64,000 nt of DNA from Suilimivivens sp045586385 (GTDB lineage: Bacteria; Bacillota; Clostridia; Lachnospirales; Lachnospiraceae), in the NCBI GenBank assembly GCA_045586385.1, contig JAZNAE010000036.1, positions 1-64,000 of the forward strand, given 5' to 3'. A program made the translations under genes and the position numbers. The notes under the pieces are model-generated. The model saw only the letters and a list, made by a program, of their open reading frames with translations. It searched no databases and was not told where the DNA came from. This document shows, piece by piece, positions 57,766 through 64,000 of the stretch; within the stretch, counting starts at the first letter, position 1, and the number at the start of each line of letters is the position of its first letter.

Positions 57766-57796
57766 AACTCACGAGCCAATGGTTCGTGAGTTTTTT
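57766..57796 (+). terminator. rho-independent terminator, second identical copy
   Basis: This is an exact repeat of the first terminator hairpin, 62 nt downstream. The DNA just before it (GCCCTG, then TTTC and AAGAACTCACG) also repeats the end of the tRNA and its trailer, as if a tRNA-terminator unit had been duplicated and the second tRNA largely lost. Confidence 0.9.
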
Positions 57797-57875
57797 GTGT
57801 GTAATAATGTTCTAGGCATAGCGTGGCAGGAATGGTAAAATATTAGTAACTAAGATAATAATATGGGGGTTTAAT

Positions 57876-58817
57876 ATGACGGTAGAAAAAAAGTATGAGC
57901 TGACAAAACAGATTAGGGAAGCTATTAACAGTGTTTTTGTAGGAAAAGATAATGTAGTGGAAAAGGTGTTAATCTGTCTTTTGGCAGGAGGACATATTCT
58001 TTTAGAGGATGTGCCGGGTGTAGGGAAAACCACGTTGGCAAGAGCCTTAGCCAAGGTAATTGATTGTAGCATGGGGAGAGTGCAGTTCACACCGGATACG
58101 TTGCCGGGCGATATTGTGGGTATGTCGGTTTATAACATGAAAACCGGTGAATTTGAACATAGGGATGGTGTGATTATGAATCAGGTTTTGTTGGCAGATG
58201 AGATTAACAGGACTTCCCCCAAAACCCAGGCCAGTCTTTTGGAAGCCATGGAAGAAGGTCAGGTAACGGTAGATGGTGTAAGTTACGAATTACCTAAGCC
58301 GTTTTTTGTGATTGCAACACAGAATCCGATGGAGTTTTTAGGAACCTATCCTTTGCCGGAAGCACAGATGGACCGCTTTATGATGCGTATTTCCATAGGA
58401 TATCCCAAAAGAGAAGAAGAGATGAAAATGGCAGTGCAATATTTGCAGGGTAAAACAACAGATACATTAGAGCCGGTATGCACGACAGATGATATGATAG
58501 AATTAATGAGAGAGGTAGAACAGATACAAATAAAAGAATCGGTCATCGGATATGTGGAGGATTTGGTGAGTCTTACCAGGCAGGAGACTTCTTATCAGTA
58601 TGGAATCAGTCCCCGTGGTATGTTGGCGCTGCTTCGGGGAGCACAGGCAAAAGCCTTTTTGGAACAGAGAGATTATGTAAAACCGGATGATATAAAAAGT
58701 GTGGCAGAAGGAATTCTTCTGCATCGTCTGACATTAACATCGGAAGCGAAAATCAGGAAAATAGATGCGGCATCCATATTACATGGTTTGGTGATAAAGA
58801 CAAAAGTACCTGTTTAG
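57876..58817 (+). CDS. MoxR family AAA ATPase
   Basis: This 313-residue AAA+ ATPase of the MoxR group has Walker A DVPGVGKTT, pore/sensor region TPDTLPGDIVGM, Walker B VLLADEINRTSPKTQ, sensor 1 FFVIATQNPME and the arginine-finger stretch LPEAQMDRFMM. It acts as a chaperone for proteins with VWA/DUF58 partners. First gene of a three-gene operon (12-nt gap to the DUF58 gene) whose order MoxR-DUF58-transglutaminase is common in Gram-positives. Confidence 0.93.
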   Translation: MTVEKKYELTKQIREAINSVFVGKDNVVEKVLICLLAGGHILLEDVPGVGKTTLARALAKVIDCSMGRVQFTPDTLPGDIVGMSVYNMKTGEFEHRDGVIMNQVLLADEINRTSPKTQASLLEAMEEGQVTVDGVSYELPKPFFVIATQNPMEFLGTYPLPEAQMDRFMMRISIGYPKREEEMKMAVQYLQGKTTDTLEPVCTTDDMIELMREVEQIQIKESVIGYVEDLVSLTRQETSYQYGISPRGMLALLRGAQAKAFLEQRDYVKPDDIKSVAEGILLHRLTLTSEAKIRKIDAASILHGLVIKTKVPV

Positions 58818-58828
58818 GAGAAAACCTT

Positions 58829-59995
58829 ATGAAATGGAGAAGGATTGTTTTTTTATTGCTATGGGTTATGTCTTTGATAGGGATATCCTTTTATGGAGGA
58901 GCGGTTAGCTATGGATTTTTTTGGGGGATGACATTACTTCCCGTGGTATCTCTTACTTATTTGGTTTTGTTTTTTGCCCAATTTCGTATCTATCAGGAAA
59001 TACAGAGTAGAACAATTGTGTGCAAACAGGTGATGCCCTATTATTTTACATTGCCCAATGAAACTTTTTTTTCATTCGCGGGATTAAACGTGAGGATGTT
59101 TTCCGGATTTTCCTATGTAACGGATATTCCGGATGATGAGGAATACGAGTTGTTGCCGGGCGAATCCTATACCTACCATACGAATCTTGTTTGCAAATAT
59201 CGTGGGGAATATGAGGTGGGTGTAAAGGAAATTGTAATCACAGATTTTTTTCGTCTGTTCCGACTTCGCTACAGGATTCATGGGACCATTAAGGCTTTGG
59301 TATATCCCAGGTTAATACATAAAGAAGAGCTTTCCGGTATAAAAGATATTATCGATGTAAGCAGTTTGCAATCTGAAATGAATAGGACACAGCCGGATGT
59401 TGTTACCAGAGATTATGTGCAGGGCGACTCCCTAAAATACATTCATTGGAAAGTCTCCGCAAAAGAGCAGAAACTAAAAACCCGCAATTTATTAGGAGAA
59501 AGAAAAAAGGAAATTCTTCTTTTTTATGATACCAAAAGATATGATTCCAAAGAGGAAATATACATACCTCTTGAAAGTCAGATTTTGGAAACGGTTTTGG
59601 CAATTGGTCTTCATTTTGCAAAAAAAAGTATACCCTATACTATTTGTTATGGACAAAACGGCATAAGAAAGCAGCAGATTGAGGGTATTACCCAAATGGA
59701 ATATTTATATCAGGAAACCGTCCGGATTCAATTTGACGAAAAGGAAAATCCGGAGAATCTGCTGAAGCAGATGATACAGGAAAGGCTGCATTTACAAGCC
59801 CATGCGTTTATTGTGGTAGCCCACGAGGTGAGTGATGAAATGATGGAGCAGCTGCAAATGTTTGTGGAAGAAGGATTTTTTGTAATATTGTATCTGGTTA
59901 CAGATGAAAATGCGGAGAACTATATCAGACAGAGTAACGAAAGATTTAAAATAGTGGTATTACCTGTAGAAGGCGATTTGGAGGAACTGTTGTGA
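58829..59995 (+). CDS. DUF58 domain-containing protein
   Basis: This 388-residue protein has two N-terminal membrane helices (about 5-25, 28-48) and a cytoplasmic or outer domain with the DUF58 signature DVVTRDYVQGDSLKYIHWKV, SAKEQKLKTR, which ends in a VWA-like fold (EILLFYDTKRYDS). It is the usual partner of MoxR ATPases. It overlaps the next gene by 4 nt. Confidence 0.9.
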   Translation: MKWRRIVFLLLWVMSLIGISFYGGAVSYGFFWGMTLLPVVSLTYLVLFFAQFRIYQEIQSRTIVCKQVMPYYFTLPNETFFSFAGLNVRMFSGFSYVTDIPDDEEYELLPGESYTYHTNLVCKYRGEYEVGVKEIVITDFFRLFRLRYRIHGTIKALVYPRLIHKEELSGIKDIIDVSSLQSEMNRTQPDVVTRDYVQGDSLKYIHWKVSAKEQKLKTRNLLGERKKEILLFYDTKRYDSKEEIYIPLESQILETVLAIGLHFAKKSIPYTICYGQNGIRKQQIEGITQMEYLYQETVRIQFDEKENPENLLKQMIQERLHLQAHAFIVVAHEVSDEMMEQLQMFVEEGFFVILYLVTDENAENYIRQSNERFKIVVLPVEGDLEELL

Positions 59996-62298
59996 GTAAT
60001 CGGTTATTTAGTGCTTTATATCCTATGTGCTATCGTATCATGATGACAGTATTACTGGCAGGAGTTGTTATAAACGGCATTGGACACATGATGGGGATTG
60101 TAGAAATATCTTCATGGAATTGGATTTTGATTGGGTGGTTGGCTTTTTTACTTTCAGGAATCAATTATGGAAAAATCAATGAGATGTTACTTTGCGGAAT
60201 TGCGTTGGTTTTGAGTGTGGTACTTATGATTCCCCTGATAGGAGCCGGACAAATCAGCGGTTTTTTTGAAAACTATGTCAATTGGCTGATGGGAATGACA
60301 GGATATGAGGAAAAATGGATGCTGGGCTACGGCCTTATGCAGATGGTATGGGTAGTGATCGCCTGCTATTTTTTTGAAATGATTTTTGAAAAAAAGCAGA
60401 TTATCAATGATATTGCGGCAATACTTTTGCTTGTAAGTCTGCTGACATGTATGCTGTTAGAGATAAGAGTAAGACGTGCCGGAGTGGTATGCATTATTTT
60501 GTACGCGATTGTTACCTATATACAGCGGATGCGTAAAAACTGGGATAAGAAAAAGATGCGGGACAGCAGGGAATATATTCTCTTTTTGGTTCCGTTTCTG
60601 TCATTGTATTTATTTGTGCTTTCTTTCACACCTACAAGTGAAAATCCGTATAACTGGGATTTTGTAAAGGATATTTATGATAATTTAAGTGAAAGAGCAA
60701 CCATATGGTGGGAGAATATGGGAGGAGGTGCACGGGAAGATTTTGGAGCGTCTTCCATGGGATTTTCCGAAGAAAGAAAACTTGCAGGAAGTTTAGAAGA
60801 ATCAGATAAACACATCATGAAAGTAAAAGGTGATATACGTCAGGTTACCACCGGCTATCTGCGAGGAAAAAGCTATGATACCTTTGACGGAACGGAATGG
60901 AAAAAGACAGTTGTGGAGGACTTAAAGGAATATCCCCTTGATTCGCTTGAATTGCTATATGCGATGAAGCGATACGATCCGGAAAAAATGGATCATTATA
61001 TTTGTATAGCGAATCTGAATATCAAATACGAGTATTTCAACACAGGATATCTTTTTGCTCCCGGCAAACTGCTTGGTATCCGTAATATGGATTACAAGTG
61101 GAGCGCAGGTGATGCTGTATTCGGAGAGCAAAAAGGATACGGAACAGAGTATGGCTTGAGCTATTATCAGCTGAATGTGGGTGGATCGGATTTTGCAGGA
61201 CTACTGGAGAGTACGCAGGAAGATGATGAAGCTATATGGGGAGAGATGCTGGAAGCAAGTCCGTCATGGCTTAGGAGAAGTTATACCCTGGAGGATCTGG
61301 TAAAGTACCGGGAAAAGATAAGAGAAAACTATTATCAAAAAATGGAACTGTCAACCAAGACACAGGATTATTTAGAAGAAGTGACTAAGGGATGCAAAAC
61401 TGATTTTCAAATATTGAAGGCGATAGAAGAGGAACTTAGCAGTTATACCTATACACATACGCCGGGTAAATTGCCGGAATGGGTAAAGTCAAAGGAAGAT
61501 TTTTTGGATTTCTTTTTGCTGGAAAGTAAACAAGGATTTTGCTCACATTTTGCGACAGCTTTTGTTTTGCTTGCCAGGGCAGAAGGAATTCCTGCCAGAT
61601 ATGTAGAAGGTTTTTGCGTGCCGCTGACAGACAGTAAGTATATGCAAGTATCCGCAGACATGGCACATGCGTGGCCGGAAGTATATTTGGAAGGAATTGG
61701 ATGGATTCCGTTTGAACCGACACCCGGATATGGCAGTTTGCGATATGGCGGCTGGGAGGCAAATGATTTAAAGGGGATATATGGTGCTGAAAAAGAAATG
61801 GCTGCACCTTTAAAAGAAGCCGGGAAGGAAACAGAGGAAGAGCTTCAAAAGGAGAACGTAGCGGAAAAACAAAGGATAGAAGTGGTTCTTAGAGGAGGAC
61901 TGGTCTTTTTCCTAATTTGTCTGGCAGTACTTTTGATAGAAAAACTGGTGCAAAAACTGCGATATACGCGTATGAATGTAGAGAGCAGATTTTTGGTGGA
62001 GATAAGAAAGAGTTTATGGATATTTGCAAGGCTTGGATATAGAAGAGGAAAGTCGGAAACGCTGTGTGAGTTACAGGAAAGGATAAAGGCAGACCATCCA
62101 CAGTGGTTAGATGAAGCAAGGATCTTTACTTGCTTTGAGGCATATCAGGAATATTTATACCGGGGTGAAAATGTAACAGAAAATCTGTTGCAGGAGATTC
62201 AAAAAGAAAGTAGAGAATTATTACGAATGGTAAAAGAAGATAATAAACTGACATATTATAAGGTGTGTATCGCATTGTTTCTTCGTATGAGTATGTAA
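59992..62298 (+). CDS. transglutaminase-like membrane protein
   Basis: This is a 768-residue protein (GTG start overlapping the previous stop). About six membrane helices lie in the first 210 residues, then a large extracytoplasmic domain whose transglutaminase core has Cys in QGFCSHFATAFVLLARAEG, His in DMAHAWPEVYLEG and Glu/Pro in PFEPTPGYG. A further helix lies near 625-645 and a C-terminal DUF4129-like tail follows (YRRGKSETLCELQERI). Likely works with MoxR and DUF58 in envelope protein maturation; substrate unknown. Confidence 0.9.
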   Translation: MSNRLFSALYPMCYRIMMTVLLAGVVINGIGHMMGIVEISSWNWILIGWLAFLLSGINYGKINEMLLCGIALVLSVVLMIPLIGAGQISGFFENYVNWLMGMTGYEEKWMLGYGLMQMVWVVIACYFFEMIFEKKQIINDIAAILLLVSLLTCMLLEIRVRRAGVVCIILYAIVTYIQRMRKNWDKKKMRDSREYILFLVPFLSLYLFVLSFTPTSENPYNWDFVKDIYDNLSERATIWWENMGGGAREDFGASSMGFSEERKLAGSLEESDKHIMKVKGDIRQVTTGYLRGKSYDTFDGTEWKKTVVEDLKEYPLDSLELLYAMKRYDPEKMDHYICIANLNIKYEYFNTGYLFAPGKLLGIRNMDYKWSAGDAVFGEQKGYGTEYGLSYYQLNVGGSDFAGLLESTQEDDEAIWGEMLEASPSWLRRSYTLEDLVKYREKIRENYYQKMELSTKTQDYLEEVTKGCKTDFQILKAIEEELSSYTYTHTPGKLPEWVKSKEDFLDFFLLESKQGFCSHFATAFVLLARAEGIPARYVEGFCVPLTDSKYMQVSADMAHAWPEVYLEGIGWIPFEPTPGYGSLRYGGWEANDLKGIYGAEKEMAAPLKEAGKETEEELQKENVAEKQRIEVVLRGGLVFFLICLAVLLIEKLVQKLRYTRMNVESRFLVEIRKSLWIFARLGYRRGKSETLCELQERIKADHPQWLDEARIFTCFEAYQEYLYRGENVTENLLQEIQKESRELLRMVKEDNKLTYYKVCIALFLRMSM

Positions 62299-62370
62299 GA
62301 GTGTGCTTTTTGTAAAAATCACTAAATATGGGAAAAATGTTGCTTTTCTTTCATAAATGTTGTATGATAG

Positions 62371-62399
62371 TTTACATAATTTGGTACCTATGGGATAGT
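62371..62399 (+). promoter_or_regulatory. promoter of the four-repeat secreted protein gene
   Basis: TTTACA and GATAGT are separated by 17 nt, 24 nt before the next ATG, with GGAGGAA as ribosome binding site. Confidence 0.5.
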
Positions 62400-62423
62400 T
62401 TGTCAAATGTTGGAGGAATAGAA

Positions 62424-63509
62424 ATGAAAAAGAGTAGGATCGTAAAATTAATTGCCATACTCGTTTTGGCAATCGGAATTACGGTACTTCCCACAAACCG
62501 GCTTATTGTACAGGCACAGGAAGTAATAGCAACGGTAGAAGGCACTGTATTATCCGAGACCACGAAGGAGTTATTACATCTTTCCACAAAGGAAGGTAAG
62601 ATGGAAATTAAGTTGGATAGTAATACGGATACAACTGAATGCAAGATGCTGCTGACAGGTGAGAAAATAAGGGTTTCCGTATCCCACGGATCGGACGGTT
62701 ATCTGCATGCCGTAAAAATTACCAGTAATAGCAAAACTCCGGGAATTACCATAGATACATCCACATCTGTTGCGGTAACGGGAGTGATTAATGAAAAGTC
62801 TAACAGTGAAATTTTGTTTTTTGATACAGAATGCGGCACGATGGAGCTAAAACTGGATGCGACCACCGATATCAATAATTGTTCTATATTGGTAGCGGGA
62901 AAAACCTATGAAATTGTCTGTGCCAGAGGATCTGATGCGTATATGCATATATTGTCTATTAAAGATTCCAATGCAATTGTAAAAACATCATCCGGAACAA
63001 CCATCAATATCTCTTTGTTGACACCGTCACCGGCAACGGCACTTGACAGCAATATCGTTACGACTACGGTTACCGGAACGGTAGATTCACAAACAAAAGA
63101 AAACCTTCTGTATTTAGCTACCGACGGCGGTATTATGATGGTAGTGATTGACAGTAAAACAGACAGCACAAAGGGCATGGTTCTTACGCCGGGGACCAAG
63201 TTGACAGTATCGGTATACCGTGGTGCAGATGCCTATATGCATGCGGCAGTGATAACCGGTGCAAATAAGGATTCCTTAACGGCTACATTGGACCAAGCCA
63301 CAAAAGCAACCGTGACAGGAACCGTATCGGAAAAATCTACCGAAGAAATGTTGTATTTAGATCTTGAACATGGAGAAATGAAATTGAAAACGGACGCTCT
63401 TAAAGAAATAAAGGGACTTAAAGTTCTTGTTGCGGACAAGGAAATCAGCGTAACATGTGAGAGAGGGTCTGATGCCTATATGCATGTGACAAGCATTACA
63501 GGTTTATAA
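62424..63509 (+). CDS. secreted protein with four tandem 'GSDAYMH' repeat domains, unknown family
   Basis: This 361-residue exported protein has a signal peptide (about 1-31, ending AQA), then four repeats of about 65-75 residues. Each begins VxGTV or VTGVI, has a strand ending LKLD or similar (KMEIKLDSNTD, TMELKLDATTD, MMVVIDSKTD, EMKLKTDALKE), and closes with (R/H)G(S/A)D(A/G)Y(M/L)H. The repeats suggest a small beta-barrel or OB-like unit. No family recognised. A Ser/Thr-rich linker (TPSPATALDSN) divides repeats 2 and 3. It may be a cell-surface binding protein; that is inference. Confidence 0.82.
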   Translation: MKKSRIVKLIAILVLAIGITVLPTNRLIVQAQEVIATVEGTVLSETTKELLHLSTKEGKMEIKLDSNTDTTECKMLLTGEKIRVSVSHGSDGYLHAVKITSNSKTPGITIDTSTSVAVTGVINEKSNSEILFFDTECGTMELKLDATTDINNCSILVAGKTYEIVCARGSDAYMHILSIKDSNAIVKTSSGTTINISLLTPSPATALDSNIVTTTVTGTVDSQTKENLLYLATDGGIMMVVIDSKTDSTKGMVLTPGTKLTVSVYRGADAYMHAAVITGANKDSLTATLDQATKATVTGTVSEKSTEEMLYLDLEHGEMKLKTDALKEIKGLKVLVADKEISVTCERGSDAYMHVTSITGL

Positions 63510-63528
63510 TTTAAAATTATAGAAGAGA

Positions 63529-63557
63529 GTTCCGGACGATGTGCCGGAACCTTTTTT
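63529..63557 (+). terminator. rho-independent terminator
   Basis: GTTCCGG and CCGGAAC form a 7-bp stem with an 8-nt loop, followed by CTTTTTT, 20 nt after the repeat-protein gene. Confidence 0.85.
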
Positions 63558-63642
63558 ATGCAGTTAATAAAGGTTTAAGGGAGGATGAGTTTGGGAATAC
63601 TATGTAAAAATAAAAAACCCGTAATAAGGTTTTCGCAGTCCC

Positions 63643-63671
63643 TTGACGTAGTTTTTAAAAACTGATATACT
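63643..63671 (+). promoter_or_regulatory. sigma-A promoter of the DegV gene
   Basis: TTGACG and TATACT are separated by 17 nt, 49 nt upstream of the ATG. Confidence 0.8.
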
Positions 63672-63720
63672 CGTAAAAAATACATAAAGTGGTAAAGCCA
63701 TGAAAAACGAGGTAATAAAA

Positions 63721-64000
63721 ATGATTTGCAAAATAGTATCGGATTCAGCCGTAAACATGCGGGTGGCAAAAGGTGATACAGAATTTGTTTCAGTTCCTCT
63801 TACCATCAGAGCGGGAGAGAAGGAGTTTATTGATGATAACTCTCTGGATGTACAGGAAATGGTAGATTATATGAGTAACTTTAAAGGAAAATCCGGTACG
63901 GCTTGTCCCAGTGTAGATGCGTGGTTGCAAGCATTTGAGGGGGCGGATTGCATTATTTGTTTTACCATCACAAGTGGTCTTTCCGGTAGCTATAATTCAG
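63721..64000 (+). CDS. DegV family protein, N-terminal part (3' end outside window)
   Basis: About 93 residues are visible, starting ICKIVSDSAVNM and continuing to FTITSGLSGSYNS. These are the first two DegV signatures (SDSxxN loop and the TSGLSG(S/T)Y fatty-acid-binding serine loop). DegV/FakB proteins bind a fatty acid and present it to the FakA kinase, for membrane lipid synthesis. GAGGTAA precedes ATG 63721. The gene runs off the end of the window, so its partners are not visible. Confidence 0.9.
   Translation, partial: MICKIVSDSAVNMRVAKGDTEFVSVPLTIRAGEKEFIDDNSLDVQEMVDYMSNFKGKSGTACPSVDAWLQAFEGADCIICFTITSGLSGSYNS

Noticed and set aside
1..64000. CRISPR array, prophage or insertion sequence
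   Set aside because: No regular direct repeats with spacers, no transposase or phage structural genes, and no matching terminal repeats flanking genes were seen.

Overview
The window is a low-GC Firmicutes chromosome segment, most likely from a Lachnospiraceae-type member of the Clostridia. The evidence is a set of housekeeping genes arranged as they are in that group (prmA-rsmE, a cysteine desulfurase next to thiI, mtaB, ireB-ruvX-DUF1292, RNase J, YlbF, TrmR/U32-type tRNA modification genes and a type III glutamine synthetase), together with AT-rich intergenic DNA, AGGAGG-type ribosome binding sites and SpmA-, sortase B- and IreB-type genes. No transposase, phage module or CRISPR array is visible.

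Region 1 (1-15.7 kb) is an unusual accessory array. It holds 24 small genes in a row, all on the + strand and tightly packed. Eleven are GNAT acetyltransferases and three are aminoglycoside-phosphotransferase-fold kinases. The rest are single-domain enzymes: nitroreductase, YhfC-type membrane protease, HAD phosphatase, 2H phosphoesterase, tautomerase, metallo-beta-lactamase fold, AlkZ-related, alpha/beta hydrolase, DUF2087 and DinB. The first five intergenic leaders share a repeated motif family just upstream of the ribosome binding sites. The array reads like an accumulated store of small-molecule-modifying genes.

Region 2 (15.8-28.5 kb) begins with a four-gene FtsX-type ABC transporter and two-component system and a CDP-alcohol phosphatidyltransferase. 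It continues with a minus-strand operon (MerR regulator with a membrane tail, YbjQ, CPBP protease) behind a textbook MerR-type promoter, an ECF vitamin-type transporter, cysK with an operator-like dyad, and a secreted CAP-domain protein.

Region 3 (28.5-38.6 kb) is envelope-oriented. It has a class B sortase facing a minus-strand operon of type II secretion/type IV pilus-like parts (GspF, pseudopilin, DUF4860) and a transglutaminase lipoprotein. It also has spmA without spmB, a toxin-like small protein, a YghZ-type aldo/keto reductase, a TetR regulator with a 28-bp palindromic operator coupled to an M23 peptidase, and NudC.

Region 4 (38.7-52.8 kb) is core translation, tRNA modification and RNA metabolism, interrupted by two long intergenic inverted repeats (98 and 169 nt). 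Region 5 (52.8-57.3 kb) is a minus-strand block with two ATC-hydrolase-like paralogues, mntP behind a yybP-ykoY manganese riboswitch and its terminator, and a DUF1905/C39-like fusion with a cre site. Region 6 (57.6-64 kb) holds a tRNA-Gln(CTG) followed by two identical terminators, the MoxR-DUF58-transglutaminase operon, a secreted four-repeat protein of unrecognised family and the start of a DegV protein that runs off the end.
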